From positions 113,680 through 177,679 of the forward strand of contig NZ_LMKM01000001.1 in NCBI RefSeq assembly GCF_001421515.1: a stretch of DNA of 64,000 bases. The letters run 5' to 3'. Source of the DNA: Pedobacter sp. Leaf216 (GTDB lineage: Bacteria; Bacteroidota; Bacteroidia; Sphingobacteriales; Sphingobacteriaceae). The notes beneath the pieces are model-generated. The model was not told the origin of the DNA, searched no databases, and saw only the letters and a program-made list of their open reading frames with translations. The translations under genes were made by a program, and so were the position numbers. Positions 26,156 through 35,587 of this stretch are shown here, in pieces. The first letter of the stretch is position 1. Each line of letters opens with the position of its first letter.

Positions 26156-27595
26156 TTATTTTAGTTCAATAACTTTATATTTTGGCACTAAGGTTTTCAT
26201 TACGGTCCAGCCAATTAAATAGCATACCGCACAAATGGAAAAAATAATAAAATAACCAGCTTCTTCACCTTTGAAGCCCATAAAAACAATCTTGTTTTTG
26301 CCTGTATAATCAAACAATAAACCAGAGCCTTTATTGATGATGAAAGAGCCTAATCCGCCGGCCATACCACCAATACCGGTAATGGTGGCAATTGCTTTTT
26401 TAGGAAACATATCGCCTACAGTAGAAAATATATTGGCCGACCATGCCTGGTGGGCGGCACCTGCAATACCGATAATGATTACGGGAATCCAATAGGTAAT
26501 ATGCCCTAAAGGTTGTGCGGCCAAAGCCAATAATGGGAAAAATGCGAAAATCAGCATTGCTCTCATCCGGCCTTCATAAGGGTTCATTCCTTTTTTATCA
26601 ACAAAATAAGTTGGTAACCAACCGCCAATTATTGATAAAAGGGTGATCATATAAAGCACAAACAGCGGAAGGGCACTTTGTGTAGAATCCATTCCATAAA
26701 CCGATTTTAAATAAGCGGGTGTCCAGAATAAAAAGAACCACCACACGCCATCGGTCATAAACTTACCAAAGGCAAAAGCCCAGGTTTGTTTGTATTTAAA
26801 GCAGTCGATAAAAGAAACTTTTTCTTTGGTTTCTTCCACATAATCGGCCAGTTTCCGGTCGTTAATTACATCCTGCTGTATATATGCCAATTCTTCAGCA
26901 CTAACTCTTTTATGTAATTCTGGCTTATTATAAACAAAAACCCATAATCCCATCCATATAAAGCCTAATGCACCAATAATGATGAACGACATTTCCCAGC
27001 CATACGCCTTTGCAATAAAGGGAATGGTGATGGGTGCTGCAAGTGCACCAACCGTAGCCCCGGCGTTAAATATACTGGTTGCAAATGCCCTGTCTTTTTT
27101 CGGGAAATATTCTGCGGTGGCTTTAATTGCTGCCGGAAAGTTTCCTGCTTCTCCTACTGCCAATACAAAACGGGCAAAAATAAACAAGGTAACACTTACT
27201 GAAACCACTAACCCGGTATCGTTAACGCGGGAGATAACTTCTTTAGCACCTTCAAATCCCACAAACCAGTTTCCATTAATAATCCCTGCAGTTGCGATAC
27301 CGCAAAAGGCATGTAAACAGGCACCAACAGACCAAACACCTATAGCCCATAAAAAGCCTTTTTTCGTGTCGAGCTTATCAACCAACCGGCCAGCAAAAAG
27401 CATTGATATTGCGTAGAAAATTGAGAAAAGCGCGGTAATATTTCCATAATCATTGTTATCCCAATGAAACTCTGGTTTGATAAAATCCGTCCAGGTTAAA
27501 GAAAGTACCTGCCTGTCTAAATAATTTATGGTCGTAGCTAAAAATAACAGCAAACATATGGTCCATCTGTATTTGCTTGTTTTGGATTGGTTCAT
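26156..27595 (-). CDS. ExuT-like hexuronate transporter (MFS, ACS family)
   Basis: A 479-residue inner-membrane carrier of the anion:cation symporter family that contains E. coli ExuT, importing galacturonate or glucuronate with protons. Visible: helix 1 with TTINYLDRQVLSLTW, the helix 2-3 loop GRLVDKLDTKKGF, GEAGNFPAAIKATAEYFPKKDRA near helix 4-5 and FNAGATVGALAAPITIPF in helix 5. An extra segment of about 35 residues follows helix 3 (CGIATAGIINGNW to SRVNDTG). It starts 22 bp after kdgA, so it is in the uronate operon. Substrate assigned from family and context. Confidence 0.85.
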   Translation of the reverse strand: MNQSKTSKYRWTICLLLFLATTINYLDRQVLSLTWTDFIKPEFHWDNNDYGNITALFSIFYAISMLFAGRLVDKLDTKKGFLWAIGVWSVGACLHAFCGIATAGIINGNWFVGFEGAKEVISRVNDTGLVVSVSVTLFIFARFVLAVGEAGNFPAAIKATAEYFPKKDRAFATSIFNAGATVGALAAPITIPFIAKAYGWEMSFIIIGALGFIWMGLWVFVYNKPELHKRVSAEELAYIQQDVINDRKLADYVEETKEKVSFIDCFKYKQTWAFAFGKFMTDGVWWFFLFWTPAYLKSVYGMDSTQSALPLFVLYMITLLSIIGGWLPTYFVDKKGMNPYEGRMRAMLIFAFFPLLALAAQPLGHITYWIPVIIIGIAGAAHQAWSANIFSTVGDMFPKKAIATITGIGGMAGGLGSFIINKGSGLLFDYTGKNKIVFMGFKGEEAGYFIIFSICAVCYLIGWTVMKTLVPKYKVIELK

Positions 27596-27617
27596 TTGGT
27601 TAGGGTGTATTAGGGTT

Positions 27618-28280
27618 TTACTTGCTTTGCTGAATCAGATCAAGCGCTAATTTTGTGTTGTCGGATAACTCCTCATAAAGACCTTTGCTCATCACATCTT
27701 TACTGATTAATTTGCTGCCCATACCAACGGCACAAACACCGGCTTTAAACCAGGTTTTTAAATTATCGGCATTAATTTCTACACCTCCTGTTGGCATAAA
27801 CAATTGTCCGGCAAAAAGATCTTTGATTGATGAAATAAATTCAGGCCCTAAAATATTGGCAGGGAAAATTTTGATCAACATGGCTTTATGTTCCTGCGCA
27901 ACGCTGATTTCGGTCGGCGTCATACATCCAGGGATCCAAAGCATCCCGATTTTATTGGCAATTTCGGCAACAGCCGGATTAACGATCGGTGCAACGATAA
28001 AATCTGTACCGGCTTCGATAAAAGCATGCGCATCGGCAGGCGTTTTTATTGTTCCGATACCAAGATAAAGATCGGGCATTTCAGCATCGCGTATTTCTTT
28101 TAACTTTTTAAAGTTCGGCAAGGCTGATTTACCACGGTTGGTATACTCGAAAACACGCACGCCCGCTTTATATAGGGTACGTAATATTTCTACACTACCC
28201 GATTCGCTGTCTTGATAAAAAAGGGGTAGCATGCCCTGCTCTAAAATGGCATCTAAAATTTTGTGCTTGTTGCTAATCAT
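27618..28280 (-). CDS. kdgA: 2-keto-3-deoxy-6-phosphogluconate aldolase
   Basis: A 220-residue class I aldolase: KDPG to pyruvate plus glyceraldehyde 3-phosphate, in the cytoplasm. Visible: VFEYTNRG with the catalytic Glu45, LGIGTIKTP (73-81), PGCMTPTE (118-124) and the Schiff-base lysine 137 in MLIKIFPANILGP. The frame extends to a TTG at 28301, but ATG 28280 overlaps the kdgK stop in ATGATTAG, a classic coupling arrangement, and begins at the normal family start. Followed 22 bp later by the hexuronate carrier. Confidence 0.93.
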   Translation of the reverse strand: MISNKHKILDAILEQGMLPLFYQDSESGSVEILRTLYKAGVRVFEYTNRGKSALPNFKKLKEIRDAEMPDLYLGIGTIKTPADAHAFIEAGTDFIVAPIVNPAVAEIANKIGMLWIPGCMTPTEISVAQEHKAMLIKIFPANILGPEFISSIKDLFAGQLFMPTGGVEINADNLKTWFKAGVCAVGMGSKLISKDVMSKGLYEELSDNTKLALDLIQQSK

Positions 28281-29328
28281 TTCGTAGTATTCTTTTTTCA
28301 ATATCTGCTACAGTACTGGTTGTAGCATCACTTGGAATGTATAATTTATCGTATGCTGCCGCAGTGGCAAAATTTAAGGTTTCTTTGGCTGATAACTGAT
28401 TGTAAAAGCCATAAATAAGACCTGCCATAAAACAATCGCCACTTCCTACTTTATCCAAAATTTCATCAGATACATATTCTTCTGAAACGGTTAACTCATC
28501 AGCGGTATAAATGGCAGTGTAGTACCTGATGCCTTTACCATAATCGAACCTGAAGGTATTGGCAACGGCTTTACAAGCTGGAAACAAACTTAATATTTCT
28601 TTAGCGGTATCGGTTGCCTGTTGTAGTAACGTTTCCTTTGCATAACCTTCGCTTGGGGTTAAATCCTCATGCAGTGCAGTGCCCAACATTTTATTGGCGG
28701 CCCAAACATTGCCCATAATCAAAGTACAATATTGCGCCAGTTCTGGTAAAACATCAATCGGATCTTTACCATATTTCCAAAGTTTTGCACGATAGTTCAG
28801 GTCCAACGAAATGGTGATATTTTTTGCGGCTGCCACTTTTAAAGCTTCCAGGCAAACATCAGCAATTGATTGATTAATTGCCGGACAGATTGCGCTGAAA
28901 TGAAACCAGGCAACGCCATCAAAAACCTCATCCCAATTGATCTGGCCAACCTTTAAATCGGCATAAGCAGAATTTGCCCTATCGTAAATTACTCCTGCAT
29001 TTTTAAGGTCTTTCCCTTTCGGAAGGTAATAAAGGCCCAAACGCTCACCATGGTAAACCATCGGCGTAGTATCGATGTTTCTGGCATCAAGATAATCTAC
29101 AATTTCCCTGGTTACCGAATTATCCGGCACCGCCGATAAATAAGAAGAGGGTACATTCCAAAGTGCCAGTGCTGTGGCCACGTTTAGCTCTGCACCGCCT
29201 ACATAAAACGGAAGTTTGTTTTCTTTTAACCATGCACCGTCCATATCGGGGCAAATGCGCAAAAGTATTTCACCAAAGCTTAAAACTTTTTCTCCTTTTT
29301 TAGATGAAGCGAATATTTGGGTGCTCAT
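28273..29328 (-). CDS. kdgK: 2-keto-3-deoxygluconate kinase (PfkB family)
   Basis: A 351-residue sugar kinase that phosphorylates KDG with ATP to KDPG. PfkB marks: YVGGAELNVATALALWNV (42-59), LDLNYRAKLW (175-184) and the ATP/catalytic motif VGSGDCFMAGL with base Asp298. The order kdgK-kdgA with 8-bp overlap fixes the function. 114 bp separate it from uxaC; this gap has an AACGATTG match to the LacI operator (29389-29396), which may be a weak internal site. Confidence 0.9.
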   Translation of the reverse strand: MSTQIFASSKKGEKVLSFGEILLRICPDMDGAWLKENKLPFYVGGAELNVATALALWNVPSSYLSAVPDNSVTREIVDYLDARNIDTTPMVYHGERLGLYYLPKGKDLKNAGVIYDRANSAYADLKVGQINWDEVFDGVAWFHFSAICPAINQSIADVCLEALKVAAAKNITISLDLNYRAKLWKYGKDPIDVLPELAQYCTLIMGNVWAANKMLGTALHEDLTPSEGYAKETLLQQATDTAKEILSLFPACKAVANTFRFDYGKGIRYYTAIYTADELTVSEEYVSDEILDKVGSGDCFMAGLIYGFYNQLSAKETLNFATAAAYDKLYIPSDATTSTVADIEKRILRND

Positions 29329-29442
29329 TTTTATATTTAATCGGCGTATTTCATGCTGTTTATTGTTACGGTATGAAAATGGAAGGAAAACGATTGAAAT
29401 GATTTATTTCCAATGAAATACCTCTCTAAAGCCCTATTTTGG

Positions 29443-30843
29443 TTAAAATTTAAAGTAATTTTTTGCGTTAAAGTACGAAATATCCTGCACAATCTTACCA
29501 ACCCACTCCAGGTCGTTAGGCAATTCGCCATTCTCAATGTCTTCGCCAAAGAGGTTGCAAACAATTCTTCTAAAATATTCGTGGCGTGGAAAGGAAAGGA
29601 AACTGCGTGAATCGGTAAGCATACCAACCAAACGGCTTAAAAGCCCCATATTTGATAATGCGTTTAACTGCTTGATCATACCGTCTTTTTGATCTAAAAA
29701 CCACCAGGCTGACCCAAATTGCACTTTACCCGCTACAGAACCGTCGTTAAAATTTCCGATCATTGTTGCAATCAACTCATTATCAGCCGGATTAAGGTTA
29801 TAGATAATGGTTTTTGCCAGTTTATCCTGATTATCCAAACGGTTTAAAAATTTGGAAAGCATCCGGGCCTGACTAAAATCGCCGATCGAATCCCAGCCTG
29901 TATCGGGGCCTAGCTGCCTTAACATCCTTGCATTGTTGTTGCGCAGTGCACCCAAATGATATTGTTGTACCCAACCTTTCTCATGATCCCATTCTGCAAA
30001 GTAAATCAGCATTGCTGATTTAAATTTAAGGTTTTCCTGGTAAGAAATGGCTTGTTTGCTGCGGATTTTGTCAAAAATTGCTGAGATTTCTGATTCGGTG
30101 TAGTCTTCAGCGTAAATTTGTTCTAAACCATGATCTGAAACGGAACAGCCATTTGCCGCGAAGTAATCGTGACGGCTTTTTAGCGCATCGATATAATCCT
30201 GAAAACTACTGATTGTTTTATCGGCAACACCTTCCAGTTTATCAATATATTCGTTTAAACCTTCAATATCGTCGCTGTTCATCGCCTTATCCGGACGAAA
30301 GGCTGGCAACATTTTAAGGTTTGCGCCTTCTCTAGCCAGTTGTTGGTGAAAGTTTAAACTATCCAAAGGATCATCAGTGGTACAAACGGCCTCAACATTC
30401 ATTTTGGCCAATAAACCACGTACCGAATATTCTGGTGTCTGCAATTTTGCAGAACATTCGTCGAAAATTTTCTGAGCAGTTTTACCAGAAAGCAGGTCGT
30501 TTATGCCAAAATAGCGCTGAAGCTCTAAATGGGTCCAGTGGTATAATGGGTTACGTAATGCATATGGAACGGTTTCTGCCCATTTTTCAAATTTCTCATA
30601 ATCTGAAGCCGCACCAGTGATATATTTTTCATCAACACCGTTTGCACGCATGGCTCTCCATTTGTAATGGTCGCCGGCAAGCCAAACCTGACTGATGTTT
30701 GCAAACTGCGTATTATTGGCAATCTGCTCCGGAATAAGGTGATTATGGTAATCGATAATCGGCAATGATTTTGCAAAGTTGTGGTAAAGCTTTTCAGCAG
30801 TTTTGCTTTGCAAAAGGAAATTTTCGTCTAAAAAAGATTTCAT
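29443..30843 (-). CDS. uxaC: Uronate isomerase
   Basis: A 466-residue glucuronate/galacturonate isomerase of the amidohydrolase superfamily: D-galacturonate to D-tagaturonate (and glucuronate to fructuronate). Visible: metal-binding DYHNHLIPEQ near residue 31-40 (His33, His35), ICTDD-like CTTDDPLDS, FRPDKAMNSDD and the late segment LTDSRSFLSFPRHEYFRR. Length equals the E. coli enzyme within a few residues. It follows uxaA by 184 bp; that spacer contains repeat material instead of a clear promoter. Confidence 0.93.
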   Translation of the reverse strand: MKSFLDENFLLQSKTAEKLYHNFAKSLPIIDYHNHLIPEQIANNTQFANISQVWLAGDHYKWRAMRANGVDEKYITGAASDYEKFEKWAETVPYALRNPLYHWTHLELQRYFGINDLLSGKTAQKIFDECSAKLQTPEYSVRGLLAKMNVEAVCTTDDPLDSLNFHQQLAREGANLKMLPAFRPDKAMNSDDIEGLNEYIDKLEGVADKTISSFQDYIDALKSRHDYFAANGCSVSDHGLEQIYAEDYTESEISAIFDKIRSKQAISYQENLKFKSAMLIYFAEWDHEKGWVQQYHLGALRNNNARMLRQLGPDTGWDSIGDFSQARMLSKFLNRLDNQDKLAKTIIYNLNPADNELIATMIGNFNDGSVAGKVQFGSAWWFLDQKDGMIKQLNALSNMGLLSRLVGMLTDSRSFLSFPRHEYFRRIVCNLFGEDIENGELPNDLEWVGKIVQDISYFNAKNYFKF

Positions 30844-30911
30844 GCTATTTAATTTGAGATAATAGAATTGAGGTGATCAAAACGTATATCTGTTCATTTT
30901 TTTATTTATCG

Positions 30912-30935
30912 CCGGTCTGTGTTCTCAGAAACCGG
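30912..30935. repeat. Conserved-loop hairpin between uxaA and uxaC
   Basis: CCGGT (30912-30916) pairs with ACCGG (30931-30935); the loop contains TGTGTTCTCA, also found in the hairpin at 35345. The rest of this 184-base spacer (30844-31027) looks like decayed copies of similar repeat material (for example 30962-30985) and holds no gene. Confidence 0.5.
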
Positions 30936-31027
30936 AATTGAATTTATTGTTTATTCGCTTGGTGGCCTATGAAGACGCGGAATTGGGTTCCAAGACTCAC
31001 TACTTGAGACTTACGACTCCAAATTCA

Positions 31028-32674
31028 CTACAAACTAACCCCTCGTTTCCATGGAATAAAATCATCCTGGTTAAGCAAAACTGCTTTAGGAATTACTTCG
31101 CCACTGGCTGCTTTAATGCAATACTCTAAAATATCTTCTCCCATTTGTTCGATGGTTTTTTCACCTTCAATTACCGGCCCGCAGTTAATATCGATAATAT
31201 CGCCCATGCGTTTGGTTAATGCATTGTTGGTTGATACTTTAATTGTCGGACAAACAGGGTTTCCTGTCGGCGTACCCAAGCCTGTGGTAAACAAAATTAA
31301 GGTTGCCCCTGAAGCGGCTTTTCCTGTAGTAGCCTCAACATCGTTTCCGGGCGTACATACTAAGTTTAACCCTGGTTTTGTTGCTGGTTCTGTATAATCC
31401 AGAACATCTTCTACCGGCGATGTTCCTCCTTTTTTAGCTGCTCCGGTACTTTTAATGGCATCAGTAATTAAACCATCTTTTATATTTCCTGGCGAAGGGT
31501 TCATAAAAAATCCTGAGCCAACGTTTTCTGCAGATTGGTTGTAGGCTGTCATCAGTTGAATGAATTTACGTGCCGCAGTTTCGTCTTTCGTACGATCAAT
31601 CAATTGTTGTTCGGCGCCGCAAAGTTCGGGGAATTCGGCAAGCAATACTGTACCTCCCAAAGCCACTAATAAATCGGATGTATACCCTACAGCAGGATTT
31701 GCACTGATTCCGCTAAAGCCATCGCTACCGCCACATTTTACACCTAAAACCAATTTGCTTAATGGTGCGGGCTGACGTTCGATTTTATTGATTTCAGTTA
31801 AACCGATAAACGTCTTTCTGATGGCTTCTTTAACCAATTGTTCTTCACTTTGTGATTGCTGCTGCTCAAAAATGAATAAGGGCTTATCAAAATTCGGACT
31901 ACGGTGTTTTAAATCGTCCATAAAATCTTTCACCTGAAGGTTCTGGCAACCTAAGCTTAATACCGTAACCCCGGCAACGTTTGGATGATCGGCATAGGCG
32001 GCCAATAATTTGCTTAATACAGCAGCATCCTGACGGGTACCGCCACAACCACCCTGGTGATTTAAAAATTTAATACCATCTACATTTTTGAAAACACGGT
32101 TGGCTGATGGATTTGCCAAGCCTATTGAACTTGGATCAGCTTCTGCTAAAATTTCGCCGTTTTTATAGGCCTCAACCAACTGGTGTGCATAAGATTTATA
32201 CTTATCGGTTACGGCATAACCCAATTCGTTGTGTAAAGCTTCGCGGATTACATCCAGATTGCGGTTTTCGCAAAAAACAGTAGGGATAAACAACCAATAA
32301 TTTGCTGTACCCACACGGCCATCACTGCGGATATAACCATTAAAAGTTCTGTCTGCAAATTTAGATACATCAGGTGCATGCCATTCGTAATGATACGGAC
32401 GGAATTCATAAGGATCTGAAGCATGTTTGGTGTTTTCAGTATCCATTAAACCACCTTTAAGGATAAAATGTTGTGCCTTACCTACAAGTACGCCATACAT
32501 AATGATGTGGTCGCCTGCATTCATATCCTGCATAAAAAACTTATGCTTGGCCTGAATGTCATCCTGTAAAATATATTCCTGTCCATCATAAATAACTGTT
32601 TCACCTTTTGCCAGGTTTTGCAGGGCAACAAGTACATTATCGTTGGGATGGATTTTTAAAATTCTAGTAACCAT
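31028..32674 (-). CDS. uxaA: Altronate dehydratase
   Basis: A 548-residue UxaA/GarD-family dehydratase: D-altronate to 2-keto-3-deoxygluconate plus water, iron-dependent. The N-terminal SAF domain (about 1-95, with KHKFFMQDMNAGDHIIMYG) is joined to the galactarate dehydratase domain; conserved parts are GYIRSDGRVGTANYW (about 112-126), NHQGGCGGTRQD, LSLGCQNLQ and VKCGGSDGFSGISANPA. UxaB ends one base before this start, so the two are tightly linked. Confidence 0.93.
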   Translation of the reverse strand: MVTRILKIHPNDNVLVALQNLAKGETVIYDGQEYILQDDIQAKHKFFMQDMNAGDHIIMYGVLVGKAQHFILKGGLMDTENTKHASDPYEFRPYHYEWHAPDVSKFADRTFNGYIRSDGRVGTANYWLFIPTVFCENRNLDVIREALHNELGYAVTDKYKSYAHQLVEAYKNGEILAEADPSSIGLANPSANRVFKNVDGIKFLNHQGGCGGTRQDAAVLSKLLAAYADHPNVAGVTVLSLGCQNLQVKDFMDDLKHRSPNFDKPLFIFEQQQSQSEEQLVKEAIRKTFIGLTEINKIERQPAPLSKLVLGVKCGGSDGFSGISANPAVGYTSDLLVALGGTVLLAEFPELCGAEQQLIDRTKDETAARKFIQLMTAYNQSAENVGSGFFMNPSPGNIKDGLITDAIKSTGAAKKGGTSPVEDVLDYTEPATKPGLNLVCTPGNDVEATTGKAASGATLILFTTGLGTPTGNPVCPTIKVSTNNALTKRMGDIIDINCGPVIEGEKTIEQMGEDILEYCIKAASGEVIPKAVLLNQDDFIPWKRGVSL

Positions 32675-32675
32675 T

Positions 32676-34208
32676 TTAAATTGTTCTTTCTGAATGCAAG
32701 TTACTTAAAGTTTCTTTTGCACCCTTGTTCTGTAATAAATCAACGTAAGATTTTACGGCTGCGTTAAAGCCGGGATAATTATTCAAGTTTTTATCCCAAA
32801 GGCGTCTGTCGCCAAGGGTATTATCTACCACGGTTTCAGGATTTTTCCAGTATTCGTATAAAATTTCTGCAAATTCATCCTGTACGGGATAGTTTTTTCC
32901 ATTGGCACTGGCCGTGTACACATCTCCCTCTTTATTCACATTCATGAAAATAATGTATGCAGCAACGCCCAGGGCCGTTAGTTGAGGCACTTCATTTTTT
33001 AATGCATAATATCTTCTGATTAATGGCATATTGCGCATCTGCATTTTTGAAGTGAAGTTCAGCGTAATCGCCTGCCACTGGTGTTCTAAAGCTGGATTGC
33101 TAAAACGGTCGATCACACTTTCGGCAAAAGCAATTGCTTCCTCGTAAGTGATATCCTCATTTACCACAACAGGTGTAATTTCATCTTTCATCAGTTTTAA
33201 CACGTTGGCTGCGAAATCCTCATTCGCCATTGCCTCTTTTACGGTATTGAAACCTGATAAAATAGCCAATCCACAGCTAATGGTATGTGTACCGTTAAGC
33301 AAACGGAGTTTCAGCTCTTTAAATTTATCAATTGATGGAACAATGAAAATGCCTTTATCAGCCTTTTCAAAGGATAAAATTTCTTTTACTTTTTCACTTG
33401 ATGATTCAATCGCCCATAACCTGAAAGGCTCGGCCATGATCATCAGTTCATCTTCATAACCCAGTTCACTTTCGATGGCTTTTTGCTCTGCCTCCGGAAG
33501 TTTTCCTGGCACAATCCGATCAACCAAGGTTTTGCAGAAATAATTCGCTGTTTTTAACCAGTTTTCGAAATCCCATCCCAATTTGTTCTGAATGGCCAGA
33601 TCCAATACTATTTCTTTGAGTTTATCGGCATTATCGCTGATTAATTCAGTTGGTACGATAACCATTCCACTTTCAACTGAGCCATTAAAGGCTTTATATC
33701 TTTCGTGCAGAAAAGCCAACAGTTTGCCTGGGTAGGATTGCGGCGGATTATAAGTGATTTTATCTTCACTTTTAACAATGCCTACTTCTGTTGTATTGGA
33801 AATTACCACCTGCATTTCGGGCTGGTGGGCAGCTTTTAAAATTTCGGCCCAATCTTGCGATGCTGATAAAACACGACTGATTGAGGAATTTATTGAATTT
33901 TCTTCTACGTTAACACCATCTTCAATGCCTTTAACACAAAGTGTGTATAAATTATCTTGTTTGGAAAAAGCATCTGCACCGCCTCTGGAAGTAGATTTAA
34001 CAACCAGAACGCGACCGTTAAAAATACCTTTTTGGTTGGCTTTATCAATAAAATAATCAGGCAGCCCGCGCAATAAAACACCTGTTCCAAACTGGATTAC
34101 CTTTTCTGGTAAGGCCAAAATTTCGGCACTGGGTTTTGTAACCTTATCGCCGTTAATGTTTGCTAAATTTTCTTTGTTTAAAATCATTGTTCTTACGGTT
34201 TCCGTCAT
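32676..34208 (-). CDS. uxaB: Tagaturonate reductase (altronate oxidoreductase)
   Basis: A 510-residue long-chain mannitol dehydrogenase-type enzyme that reduces D-tagaturonate to D-altronate with NADH. The N-terminal Rossmann part holds KVIQFGTGVLLRGLPDYFIDKAN (about 36-58), and the C-terminal domain LRLLNGTHTISCGLAILSGF, the typical motif of this family. UxaB differs from UxuB by its length and this N-terminal layout, which fits here. ATG 34208 is used; ATG 34187 (MILNKENL) is also possible. First of the uronate cluster, 93 bp after the PL10 gene; an AACGAT core lies at 34283. Confidence 0.9.
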   Translation of the reverse strand: MTETVRTMILNKENLANINGDKVTKPSAEILALPEKVIQFGTGVLLRGLPDYFIDKANQKGIFNGRVLVVKSTSRGGADAFSKQDNLYTLCVKGIEDGVNVEENSINSSISRVLSASQDWAEILKAAHQPEMQVVISNTTEVGIVKSEDKITYNPPQSYPGKLLAFLHERYKAFNGSVESGMVIVPTELISDNADKLKEIVLDLAIQNKLGWDFENWLKTANYFCKTLVDRIVPGKLPEAEQKAIESELGYEDELMIMAEPFRLWAIESSSEKVKEILSFEKADKGIFIVPSIDKFKELKLRLLNGTHTISCGLAILSGFNTVKEAMANEDFAANVLKLMKDEITPVVVNEDITYEEAIAFAESVIDRFSNPALEHQWQAITLNFTSKMQMRNMPLIRRYYALKNEVPQLTALGVAAYIIFMNVNKEGDVYTASANGKNYPVQDEFAEILYEYWKNPETVVDNTLGDRRLWDKNLNNYPGFNAAVKSYVDLLQNKGAKETLSNLHSERTI

Positions 34209-34301
34209 TTCGGGAGCTAAGCGATCTTAAAGCGGCAGAAAATGCCCACCCATAGTTGTAAGATTGCCTGGTGCCTCGCAATAACGATTTTTATTTCTTA
34301 T

Positions 34302-35333
34302 TTATTTCCCGTTGGTAATTAACCACTTCGGATATTCTTTTTCAATTAATTTTTGCCCCCAGCTACCATACCAGGCGTAACCATTTCTTCTTTCGGGACT
34401 TAACCCTTCTAATTTTGTTTTGATTGTATTGTCGCGGTCGCCAAAAATAGGCGTGTTTTTTTCCAGATCGTAAAAGCGGGCCCAGGCCATGCTGGTGTTA
34501 TCTGCAACCAATGCAGCTGTTTTAATATTGGTTTTAGGATCGTTTGGTCTGTCGTACCGGTAACCGGAAATTTTATAGGTATCAAACCATTTTACTGCTG
34601 CTGCAATTGCAGTTTTTATTTCAGCTGATGGATTTTTAATCCTCATTAAAAAGCGAACAACTCCTACTGATTCACTTGTACTTAGCGATGCAGGTTCAAA
34701 TGCTCGTGCTTTTGCCGGTAACATCGAATCTTTATCGTATTGCGCTGCCCAGATGCTTAAAGTTCCATTTTGCTTTACTTGGGTTTTTAAAATACAATCA
34801 ACACCTTTAACAACTGCTTTTTCGGCCTTTTTAATGTAAGCCGGATTTACCACTTCAAAACCATTTTGCTTATTAGCGATATCCTGCAAAATATTAAGCA
34901 CATTAATCATTGCATCATCGTTATAGGTAATTTCTGAGCGGTACAAACTTTTATCCGGATAATACTGTGGCCAACCACCATTGGCGTATTGAGCCATTAA
35001 TATATAATCCAATCCCTTTTCTGCTGCTGCCAGATAAGTTTTGTTATTTGTTTTTTTATAGGCTTGAATAAGGTATACAACTTCCCTGCTGGTGGCTTTG
35101 TTATCGAAGGTAGCATGGAGATCTTTGGTGGCTTTAATTTTTGCCAAAAGCTCTGGTGTTATGGCTGCACCGTAGTTTACCACGCTTTTATCTTCAAGCT
35201 GCTTTGGCCAGCCGCCATTACCCAACTGGTAAACGAGCATTTTATCTGCTGTAGAATCGCTAGGCTGCTGCGCATAACACGATAGTAATAAAGTGCTGCA
35301 GATTAGGGTTAACAATATTTTTATTTTCATCAT
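34302..35333 (-). CDS. Pectate lyase, PL10 family
   Basis: A 343-residue exported pectate lyase that cuts polygalacturonate by beta-elimination (calcium-dependent). The N-terminus (MMKIKILLTLICSTLLLSCYAQ) may be a lipoprotein signal with Cys near residue 19. The alpha/alpha toroid shows NGGWPKQ, GGWPQYYPD, ITYNDDAMINVL, and the C-terminal LSPERRNGYAWYGSWGQKLIE carrying the family's arginine. The two adjacent ATGs at 35333 and 35330 precede the signal; the frame back to 35390 is not needed. GH105 lies upstream with 254 bp of repeat-rich spacer. Confidence 0.88.
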   Translation of the reverse strand: MMKIKILLTLICSTLLLSCYAQQPSDSTADKMLVYQLGNGGWPKQLEDKSVVNYGAAITPELLAKIKATKDLHATFDNKATSREVVYLIQAYKKTNNKTYLAAAEKGLDYILMAQYANGGWPQYYPDKSLYRSEITYNDDAMINVLNILQDIANKQNGFEVVNPAYIKKAEKAVVKGVDCILKTQVKQNGTLSIWAAQYDKDSMLPAKARAFEPASLSTSESVGVVRFLMRIKNPSAEIKTAIAAAVKWFDTYKISGYRYDRPNDPKTNIKTAALVADNTSMAWARFYDLEKNTPIFGDRDNTIKTKLEGLSPERRNGYAWYGSWGQKLIEKEYPKWLITNGK

Positions 35334-35344
35334 TTTGTTTGTTC

Positions 35345-35382
35345 GGTGGTCTGTGTTCTCAAAGACCACCAATTTTCTTTTT
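35345..35382. repeat. Conserved-loop hairpin, copy A
   Basis: GGTGGTCT (35345-35352) and AGACCACC (35363-35370) are perfect complements with the loop GTGTTCTCAA, followed by AATTTTCTTTTT. The same plan (GGT stem end, CTC-containing loop, ACC, then a TTTTCTTTTT tail) occurs at 44119 with a different but self-complementary stem. Confidence 0.6.
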
Positions 35383-35476
35383 GTTTCCATGTGCCATGGT
35401 TTTTGTTTGCCACGGAGACACAGATTAACACGGAGGACTTTTCTTTTTTATTCGCCATGGTTCGTTTCTCCATTCC

Positions 35477-35515
35477 GTGGTCTGTGTCTCCACAGACCAC
35501 TAGCTATTTTTTTTT
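35477..35515. repeat. Conserved-loop hairpin, copy B
   Basis: GTGGTCTGTG (35477-35486) and CACAGACCAC (35491-35500) are perfect 10-bp complements around TCTC, then TAGCTA and a run of nine T. It looks like a strong terminator on the plus strand although no plus-strand gene leads into it. Related to the hairpin at 35345. Confidence 0.6.
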
Positions 35516-35554
35516 CGATCGCTCTGCCTGCGTCTTCCCTGGCTAATATTATTT

Positions 35555-35585
35555 ATCTGTGTTGATCCTTTTCATCTGTGGTTAA
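35555..35585 (-). repeat. 31-base dispersed repeat (copy 1)
   Basis: Read on the minus strand it begins TTAACCACAGATGAAAAGG and ends ATCAACACAGAT. Two further copies, pointing toward each other, are at 44014-44045 and 44052-44082. It adjoins the 3' end of GH105. Confidence 0.6.
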
Positions 35586-35587
35586 CC

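Noticed and set aside
35293..35565. Plus-strand frames of 66-90 codons in the PL10/GH105 spacer
   Set aside because: They consist of translated repeats and hairpins, with no conserved domain.
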